A DNA stretch of 8,843 nt. It comes from Bacteroidota bacterium (GTDB lineage: Bacteria; Bacteroidota; Kryptoniia; Kryptoniales; JAKASW01). Under the pieces are notes generated by a model, which was not told the DNA's origin, made no database searches, and worked only from the letters and a program-made list of their open reading frames with translations. Of the stretch, positions 1 to 4,331 are shown piece by piece (positions within the stretch are counted from its first letter, which is position 1; the number at the start of each line of letters is the position of its first letter). The position numbers were made by a program, and so were the translations under genes. Where the stretch lies: contig JAJYGB010000066.1 in assembly GCA_021785235.1 (NCBI GenBank), positions 1 to 8,843 on the forward strand. Direction: 5' to 3'.

Positions 1-84
1 GAGTTGAGCAGGATCTATAAAAAGATGGGAGAATTTGCGGCGGCGTTCGGCGTCCCTCCCGTTGTTAATGAACGGGCGCAGTAA
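1..84 (+). CDS. C-terminal end of an unidentified protein (5' end outside window)
   Basis: Frame 1 is open from the first base and ends at TAA (82-84). It encodes 27 residues beginning ELSRIYKKMGEF and ending VVNERAQ. The G/C-rich third positions (a run of GCG codons, TTC, GGC, GTC) match the neighbouring genes, which is why I read it as a real coding tail. The piece looks like a short amphipathic helix followed by a Pro-Pro turn and a polar tail. It is too short to assign to a family. The SDR gene follows about 90 bp downstream on the same strand, so they may share a transcript. Confidence 0.5.
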   Translation, partial: ELSRIYKKMGEFAAAFGVPPVVNERAQ

Positions 85-161
85 TATCGCGTTAGGTTTG
101 AGGTTAACCGCGCTCCTGCGATTGAAGAAGTTTCCCCCGTTTAGCAACTTGTCACACAAAC

Positions 162-168
162 AAGGAGA
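162..168 (+). promoter_or_regulatory. Shine-Dalgarno site that points to an upstream non-canonical start
   Basis: AAGGAGA is a near-perfect Shine-Dalgarno site. It lies 7 nt before the in-frame ATC at 175 (measured from AAGGAG) but more than 60 nt before the first canonical start, GTG 232. Its placement favours initiation at or near 175 and so decides the start of the following gene. Confidence 0.6.
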
Positions 169-174
169 GTCAAA

Positions 175-1101
175 ATCTATACGATACTTGGTGCCGGCGG
201 CGTCGTAGCCGATGAGCTGGCGAAACGTTTCGTGGCCGAGAGAAATTGTGTGAGACTCGTCTCGAGACGTGGAAGCAAGATGGAAGGCGCAGCCTCCGTG
301 CAGGCTGATGCAGCTTCGCGGGATCAGTTAACGGAAGCTGTCAATGGCTCATCGGTCGTTTTCCTCTGTGTCGGATTGAAGTACGACCGCAGGGTGTGGG
401 TCGATCTATGGCCCCGGATAATGACCAATACGATAGAAGCCTGTAAAAGATCGGGTTCGAAGCTCGTTTTCTTGGACAACGTCTATTCCTACGGGAAAGT
501 CGAAGGGCCGATGACCGAATCGACTCAGTACAATCCGTCGAGCAGGAAAGGCGAAATCCGGGCTGCGATCGCAACGCAGCTGATGGATGAAGTCAAAGCC
601 GGCAGCCTCCACGCGATGATCGCGAGGGCGGCGGATTTCTACGGCCCCTTTGCCGAAAAAGTGGGCATACCGAATGTGCTCGTCTTCAAACGCCTCTCCG
701 AAGGAAAGAAGGCGAACCTTCTCGCGAGCGGTGACACACGACATTCTTACACTTTTACGCTGGACATTGCCGGGGCTCTATCCGCACTCTCGAAATCGGA
801 AAATGCTTTCGACCAGGTATGGCACCTCCCTACGGCTCCTGACCCTCCCACCGGGAAGGACTTTGTCGGGATGGCCGCAAGGGAGTTCGGAGCCAACCCG
901 AAATATTTCTTGCTCTCGGAATGGATGTTGAGAGCAGCCGGCATCTTCGACAGGACAACATACGAGATAGCCGAGATGCTTTATCAAAATGAGTACGACT
1001 ATATCTTCGATTCTTCGAAGTTTGAGAAAGCATTCGATGTTCATCCGACTTCATACGCCGACGGCGTCAGACAGACTGCAGAGTTTTACAAACAATCGTG
1101 A
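175..1101 (+). CDS. NAD(P)-binding SDR / NAD-dependent epimerase-dehydratase family protein
   Basis: Read from ATC 175 this is 308 residues, normal for extended or atypical short-chain dehydrogenases. The N-terminus MYTILGAGGVVADELAK carries the Rossmann glycine motif GAGGVVA (about residues 6-12). After it come strand 2 ending in SRR (30-32, hinting at NADP), a hydrophobic strand VVFLCVG (about 61-67), a VYSYG element (103-107) and RAADFYGP (151-158), where epimerase-like SDRs shape the substrate pocket. The usual downstream catalytic YxxxK is not obvious, so this may be an atypical SDR with a binding or altered catalytic role. Substrate is unknown. The frame is open from 145, but no ATG, GTG or TTG occurs before GTG 232, and starting there would delete the glycine motif (289 residues). 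The SD site at 162-168 supports 175. The family call is firm; the exact start is uncertain. Confidence 0.85.
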   Translation: MYTILGAGGVVADELAKRFVAERNCVRLVSRRGSKMEGAASVQADAASRDQLTEAVNGSSVVFLCVGLKYDRRVWVDLWPRIMTNTIEACKRSGSKLVFLDNVYSYGKVEGPMTESTQYNPSSRKGEIRAAIATQLMDEVKAGSLHAMIARAADFYGPFAEKVGIPNVLVFKRLSEGKKANLLASGDTRHSYTFTLDIAGALSALSKSENAFDQVWHLPTAPDPPTGKDFVGMAAREFGANPKYFLLSEWMLRAAGIFDRTTYEIAEMLYQNEYDYIFDSSKFEKAFDVHPTSYADGVRQTAEFYKQS

Positions 1102-1120
1102 ACACATTAAAAGGAATCAA

Positions 1121-1705
1121 ATGAACAGAGAGAAGTGGATGCATTTCTTGTTGACGGCGCTCCTCCCGGCCGTCGGCTCAATAGTGGTCGGTCTTGCGTT
1201 CTTCCAGCGCGGGATCTTCAACACGGAAAGGATCGGATTTCAGTTTCTTTCGTTCGGAATTATCGGCGGGCTCGTGTTCGCAAGTTTCAGGTACCTGAAC
1301 AAATGGATCGCGGTTGCCGTTGTCGTTGTCCTTCTCGTATTGGATGAGGCGATGCTCCACTCAGGGAATTGGGGTTTCGTCTGGCAGGATATCCTGTACT
1401 ATGTGGGAGTATGCGGCGCGGTCGTTCTCTTCGCCGAGTATTATTTCCCGAGAGCGGTCGGCGCAATGTTCGGCCGTCTTCTCACGATCAGTTCCCTGCT
1501 GTCGATCATGTATGCCATTGTTGCGGTGATCTTCTTTTTCATATTTCAGGCGAACCCGGCAATACCGAGATTCAACATCTCGCAGATGCTTTATTATGAC
1601 CTGGCGCAGGGATTTCTTGTCGGCTTCGGTCTCGGGTTGGGCATAGAGGCCGCAGATTACGTGATAACAAAAACGGGAAGAATCGTCGAATCACCGCAGA
1701 GCTAG
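1121..1705 (+). CDS. Small polytopic membrane protein, function unknown
   Basis: A 194-residue protein starting at ATG 1121, with AAAAGGA about 6 nt upstream. An in-frame ATG at 989 was not used because it lies inside the SDR gene and lacks a ribosome site. Most of the chain is hydrophobic. I count about six membrane segments: roughly residues 8-28, 39-57, 62-79, 88-107, 118-142 and 155-176. The tail is short, polar and ends VESPQS. A Trp/Tyr-rich stretch (GNWGFVWQDILYYVG) precedes segment 4. I see no catalytic motif, transporter signature or known domain, so this remains an integral inner-membrane protein of unknown role. It begins 19 bp after the SDR stop, so the two genes are probably one transcription unit. 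Confidence 0.8.
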   Translation: MNREKWMHFLLTALLPAVGSIVVGLAFFQRGIFNTERIGFQFLSFGIIGGLVFASFRYLNKWIAVAVVVVLLVLDEAMLHSGNWGFVWQDILYYVGVCGAVVLFAEYYFPRAVGAMFGRLLTISSLLSIMYAIVAVIFFFIFQANPAIPRFNISQMLYYDLAQGFLVGFGLGLGIEAADYVITKTGRIVESPQS

Positions 1706-1765
1706 CGGGGTTTTTCAAGCGCATGACGGACCCAGCGCGCCGGCCGCCCCCTTTTCCCGTTAATA

Positions 1766-1781
1766 CCGCCAAAATGGGCGG
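1766..1781 (+). other. Small GC-rich hairpin between membrane-protein and phosphatase genes
   Basis: CCGCC (1766-1770) and GGCGG (1777-1781) form a perfect 5-bp stem around the loop AAAATG. It sits 60 bp after the membrane-protein stop and about 95 bp before the phosphatase ATG, in a G/C-rich stretch. No T-run follows, so it is not a convincing intrinsic terminator. It might act as a weak transcript end or be fortuitous. Confidence 0.25.
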
Positions 1782-1876
1782 ATACGGCTGCGCCGCCGCG
1801 AAACGAAACAACCTGCCGGTCAAACCGTTATTTCCTCTAGAGATTTCTTCCGCAGTCATTTGAAAGAGATTGGACG

Positions 1877-2998
1877 ATGATTGAAGACAAGTCAGCAAGC
1901 GGAGGCCCTCGGAAAAAGGATCACATTCTCAGGGAAACGATAGTCAACGATTTCAAAAAGGGAGAGATCGGTGACTCTCTGAGGAGGGACTTCAAAGAAT
2001 TATACCGGTTCTATATCGATGCCGACACGCAGAAACGCCTGGAAACCTACCCGCGCCTGAAGCGCTTTATCTTTGCGTCGTGGTATCTTCTAAAGAGCCT
2101 CATACTCAGACTTAATCCCGCGCGCAGGTTTCTTCTTTTGTTGAGTTTAATTTTCTTTTTCTGGGGAAGCGCCCAGTGGCACACCGACAACTATAACGTA
2201 ACGATCGATGCCAGCCCGCTGAGTTATATTTTTGTCCTCCTGGTCTTGATGCTTGAACTGAAAGACAAGCTCCTCGCACACGACGAGCTGAGAATCGGGA
2301 GGACGGTTCAAAAGGCGCTTCTGCCGGAGGATAATCCGACGCTCGCCGGGTGGTCGGTCTGGATGTTCACACGCCCGGCCAACGACGTCGGCGGCGATCT
2401 TGTCGATTACATAAATCTCGACGAGAGCAGGCTGGGACTTGCGCTCGGCGACGTGGCCGGCAAGGGGTTGGGCGCCGCGCTGCTGATGTCGAAGCTTCAG
2501 TCGACACTCCGTGCTGTCGCTCCTGATTACAAGTCGCTCTCGGACCTGGGACAGAGGATCAATTTGATTTTCTGCCGCGACAGCCTGCCGAACAAGTTTG
2601 CGACGCTCGTCTACCTGGAGCTGACACAGAACTCCGGAAAAGTGCGACTGCTGAACGCGGGGCATCTCCCGCCGCTTGTGCTTCGGAACGGAAAGCTTGA
2701 AGAGCTCGCGCACGGCGCGCCTGCACTCGGGCTGATAAAGACATCTAAGTTCGAGGAGCAGGAGATAGAGCTTGACCCGGGCGACCTCCTTGTGGTCTAT
2801 TCGGACGGCGTTACGGAGGCGCGCAACGAGAGAGATGAATTCTTCGGCGATCAGCGTCTCAAGGCGGTGATAGGGAAATCGGCCGGGATTTCGCCGGACA
2901 GAGTCGGAGAGAGAATCCTTGCCGAGGTCGACGCATTCGAAGGCGAAGCCCCCAGAAGCGACGACCTGTCACTTGTCCTGATCAAGAGATGGGGCTGA
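1877..2998 (+). CDS. Membrane-anchored SpoIIE/PP2C-type serine/threonine phosphatase (RsbU-like)
   Basis: A 373-residue PPM-family phosphatase. A polar N-terminus (1-60) is followed by two hydrophobic segments (about 84-98 and 115-127) that should anchor it in the inner membrane, then a short linker containing VQKALLPE (144-151), the usual entry into SpoIIE domains. The catalytic domain (about 155-371) shows VGGDLVDY (171-178), LGDVAGKGLGAALLM (190-204), NAGHLPPLVLR (260-270), YSDGVTEARN (308-317) and DDLSLVLIKR (362-371). D174, D192, D310 and D362/D363 are the expected metal-binding acidic residues, so it should be active with Mn/Mg. Family members dephosphorylate Ser/Thr phosphoproteins, often STAS anti-anti-sigma factors. 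No such partner, and no PAS, GAF or HAMP sensor, is visible here, so target and input are unknown. AAAGAG lies about 10 nt before ATG 1877. The gene converges on the aquaporin gene 41 bp downstream. Confidence 0.9.
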   Translation: MIEDKSASGGPRKKDHILRETIVNDFKKGEIGDSLRRDFKELYRFYIDADTQKRLETYPRLKRFIFASWYLLKSLILRLNPARRFLLLLSLIFFFWGSAQWHTDNYNVTIDASPLSYIFVLLVLMLELKDKLLAHDELRIGRTVQKALLPEDNPTLAGWSVWMFTRPANDVGGDLVDYINLDESRLGLALGDVAGKGLGAALLMSKLQSTLRAVAPDYKSLSDLGQRINLIFCRDSLPNKFATLVYLELTQNSGKVRLLNAGHLPPLVLRNGKLEELAHGAPALGLIKTSKFEEQEIELDPGDLLVVYSDGVTEARNERDEFFGDQRLKAVIGKSAGISPDRVGERILAEVDAFEGEAPRSDDLSLVLIKRWG

Positions 2999-3039
2999 CA
3001 AACTCGCGGCAGGCGAACGGGCAAATCAAAATCCGGGAT

Positions 3040-3810
3040 TTAAGATGCTTTCCTGAAAATTCCGTAAGCGTCGTGTTCAAAGTGATAAATCTTCGCCACT
3101 TCCACTTCGAACCGCTTGAGCCAGCTGAAACGGTGGATCGCCAACCCTGTAAGCATTCCCGCCATCGGCCCGACGAAATATATCCACCATCCGGTCCATA
3201 TCCCCGAAATGACCGACGGCCCGAAACTTCTAGCCGGGTTTGTGCTTGTCCCGGAGATCGGTGCTTCAAGGTATACCATCGCCGCGTATAGAAACGGGAA
3301 GAGAAGCGGCGTGTAGTTCCGCAGTTTCTTGTGGCCGAGGAACGTGAAAAGTCCGACGATCAGACAGACTGTGGTGATTATCTCTCCGGCGAGCGCCTCG
3401 ATCCCCGTGTAACCTGTTCCCGGTGTTGTGCTTCCGAATCCGACGCTCTTCCCTGTTGCCCCCCACAAGAGCAGAGGGAGCGAGCCGAGAACAGCACCCG
3501 CGAACTGTGCCATTATATATCCGGCCGTGTCGCGAGTGGAGAGTGTTCCATTGATCCGGAACGCAAGCGTGACCACCGGGTTGATGTGGGCGCCGCTTAT
3601 TTTTCCGACACGAGAGTAGGCGATCGAAGCGCCGGTCGCACCGAAAAGGAAACCGGTAATCAATCTGCGCAATCCGGGATCGGGAATGATGTTGACGACG
3701 GGGCTTCCTTTTCCGAAATCGATTATCACGAACGATAAACCGATAAGGAGAAGCAGCGCCGTACCGAGCAGCTCAGACAAATATACCATCCATGGAATAC
3801 GTTTTGACAT
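3040..3810 (-). CDS. Aquaporin / major intrinsic protein family channel
   Basis: 256 residues from ATG 3810 (TTG 3819 would add three). The length and pattern of six membrane segments plus two half-helices fit MIP channels. The first half-helix is SGAHINPVVTLAF, with the NPA box changed to NPV (N77-P78-V79). The second is SGTSTNPARSFGP, with a normal NPA (191-193) and the conserved filter arginine R194. Aligning the second NPA region by eye with E. coli AqpZ puts V179 where AqpZ has the filter histidine H174, with T188 and probably F56 at the other filter positions. That Phe/aliphatic/small/Arg set resembles archaeal AqpM more than a classical water-only filter, so water plus a small neutral solute is plausible. 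No Shine-Dalgarno sequence precedes ATG or TTG, and the transcript may be leaderless. The gene lies tail-to-tail with the phosphatase. Family is certain; substrate is inferred. Confidence 0.9.
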   Translation of the reverse strand: MSKRIPWMVYLSELLGTALLLLIGLSFVIIDFGKGSPVVNIIPDPGLRRLITGFLFGATGASIAYSRVGKISGAHINPVVTLAFRINGTLSTRDTAGYIMAQFAGAVLGSLPLLLWGATGKSVGFGSTTPGTGYTGIEALAGEIITTVCLIVGLFTFLGHKKLRNYTPLLFPFLYAAMVYLEAPISGTSTNPARSFGPSVISGIWTGWWIYFVGPMAGMLTGLAIHRFSWLKRFEVEVAKIYHFEHDAYGIFRKAS

Positions 3811-3818
3811 CAAAGACA

Positions 3819-3846
3819 ATTTAAGAAGAGAATCGGATTCTGTCCA
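3819..3846 (-). promoter_or_regulatory. Possible aquaporin promoter with a palindromic operator in its spacer
   Basis: On the minus strand TGGACA (3846-3841, 5 of 6 to TTGACA) is followed after 16 nt by TTAAAT (3824-3819, 4 of 6 to TATAAT). A perfect 13-base palindrome, AGAATC and GATTCT around one base (3829-3841), fills most of the spacer. A start site about 7 nt downstream would lie at or next to ATG 3810, giving a leaderless mRNA and explaining the missing ribosome site. The boxes are imperfect, so this is a candidate only. Confidence 0.35.
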
Positions 3847-3864
3847 AGCAAGCGTGACTGTTCA

Positions 3865-3888
3865 TGCATCGGTCAACGTACCGATTCA
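3865..3888. repeat. Inverted repeat upstream of the aquaporin gene
   Basis: ATCGGT (3868-3873) and ACCGAT (3880-3885) are perfectly complementary around CAACGT. After one mismatch, TG (3865-3866) pairs with CA (3887-3888). It lies about 58 nt upstream of the aquaporin ATG, where a regulator could bind, but no regulator gene is nearby. Confidence 0.35.
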
Positions 3889-3929
3889 GTAGTGGCTCAG
3901 TTTGGATCTGACCGCAAGTACCGTCTTGT

Positions 3930-3953
3930 CGTCAGACTCCTTCTAGTCTGACG
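3930..3953. repeat. Perfect 9-bp palindromic hairpin, REP-like
   Basis: CGTCAGACT (3930-3938) and AGTCTGACG (3945-3953) are exact reverse complements around the loop CCTTCT. No T-run follows on either strand, so it is not a classical intrinsic terminator, and both flanking genes point away from it. A stable stem alone in a divergent intergenic region looks like a REP-type dispersed element; copy number elsewhere cannot be seen. Confidence 0.55.
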
Positions 3954-3969
3954 GACTCGATGACCGGCA

Positions 3970-4004
3970 TCCCGTATATCCTTTTGTAATCTCAATGTAC
4001 GGGA
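3970..4004. repeat. 7-bp inverted repeat
   Basis: TCCCGTA (3970-3976) and TACGGGA (3998-4004) are exact reverse complements separated by 21 nt. The right arm runs into a CGCAAAG-containing motif at 3998-4020. Confidence 0.35.
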
Positions 4005-4020
4005 GGCGCTAAGTCGCAAA
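3998..4020 (-). repeat. Degenerate CTTTGCG-type motif, copy 1
   Basis: Read on the minus strand this begins CTTTGCGACTTAGCGCCT. It matches the plus-strand segment from 4153, CTTTTCGTCTCTGTGCCT, at most positions (about 13 of 18). The two copies face each other across about 130 bp, so the block resembles a decayed inverted-repeat element. I have seen similar CTTTGCG-rich dispersed sequences in other bacterial genomes, but that is recollection. Confidence 0.4.
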
Positions 4021-4051
4021 GAAGGGCATAAATCGTTCCCATAAAAGTACA

Positions 4052-4070
4052 CTTTGCCGGAGATGCAAAG
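4052..4070. repeat. Short hairpin built from CTTTGC / GCAAAG
   Basis: CTTTGC (4052-4057) and GCAAAG (4065-4070) are exact reverse complements around a 7-nt loop. The arms reuse the CTTTGC word that defines the two degenerate motifs on either side, suggesting one composite element. Confidence 0.4.
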
Positions 4071-4130
4071 AAAGAAGCACGTTGGTGCCGATGACACGAG
4101 GTACGACCTGCTTTGCGTCCCGATTGCACT

Positions 4131-4189
4131 TCCACGGGAGAATATCATCTCACTTTTCGTCTCTGTGCCTTTGCGGTGAGACCCGTGGA
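4131..4189. repeat. Nested inverted repeat containing CTTTGCG-type motif, copy 2
   Basis: TCCACGGG (4131-4138) pairs exactly with CCCGTGGA (4182-4189). Inside it TCTCAC (4148-4153) pairs exactly with GTGAGA (4176-4181). On the right the two arms are contiguous; on the left a 9-nt bulge separates them, giving 14 bp of stem around a 22-nt loop. The loop is the plus-oriented partner of the motif at 3998-4020. It looks like a small non-coding mobile or REP/MITE-like element. It lies about 30 bp upstream of the GH3 promoter. Confidence 0.45.
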
Positions 4190-4217
4190 TTGAGTCTGAG
4201 CCCGTGCCGCCGATTCG

Positions 4218-4246
4218 TTGGATTTCCATTTCAATTAGGTTATAAT
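4218..4246 (+). promoter_or_regulatory. Sigma70-like promoter of the GH3 gene
   Basis: A perfect -10 box, TATAAT (4241-4246), is preceded by exactly 17 nt and a -35-like TTGGAT (4218-4223), which keeps the TTG core. The surrounding bases are A/T-rich compared with the G/C-rich genes. It would give a leader of about 80 nt before ATG 4332. The Bacteroidota-type element (TAnnTTTG) is only partly matched here. Confidence 0.5.
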
Positions 4247-4331
4247 TTCCATTGACGTAATTGTACTGTCGTTTCGCCGATCCTCTGAAATGCTTACGAA
4301 CCAAGAATGCAGCAAACGAAGGGAAACCGAC

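Larger units (their letters stand above)
3811..4331. other. Gene-free divergent intergenic region rich in inverted repeats
   Basis: This 521-bp gap separates the divergent aquaporin and GH3 genes. I see no convincing coding sequence in it. It holds the possible aquaporin promoter at its left end and a sigma70-like promoter for the GH3 gene near its right end. In between are at least five inverted repeats (3865-3888, 3930-3953, 3970-4004, 4052-4070, 4131-4189) and two oppositely oriented copies of a degenerate CTTTGCG-type motif. The density of dyads is unlike any other part of the window. Confidence 0.6.

Noticed and set aside
232..1101. GTG 232 as the SDR start
   Set aside because: It would remove the glycine-rich nucleotide-binding motif encoded at 175-231 and has no ribosome site at the right distance; it remains the fallback if ATC is not used.
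1572..1898. 108-codon minus-strand frame across the 1706-1876 gap
   Set aside because: It overlaps the ends of two supported plus-strand genes, has no ribosome site, and its product is Arg/Pro/Ser-rich without a domain.
2147..2713. 188-codon minus-strand frame inside the phosphatase gene
   Set aside because: It is the complement of the conserved SpoIIE catalytic motifs, with no ribosome site and no recognisable domain.
3331..3738. 135-codon plus-strand frame opposite the aquaporin gene
   Set aside because: It is the antisense of the conserved NPV and membrane segments, and the product is highly charged with no motif.
3868..4189. CRISPR-like array
   Set aside because: The repeats are palindromic and different from each other, with no constant repeat length, no regular spacers and no cas gene.
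3897..4304. 135-codon minus-strand frame in the aquaporin-GH3 gap
   Set aside because: It runs straight through the inverted repeats. The translation is Arg/Ser-rich with no domain, and the codon use does not match the real genes.
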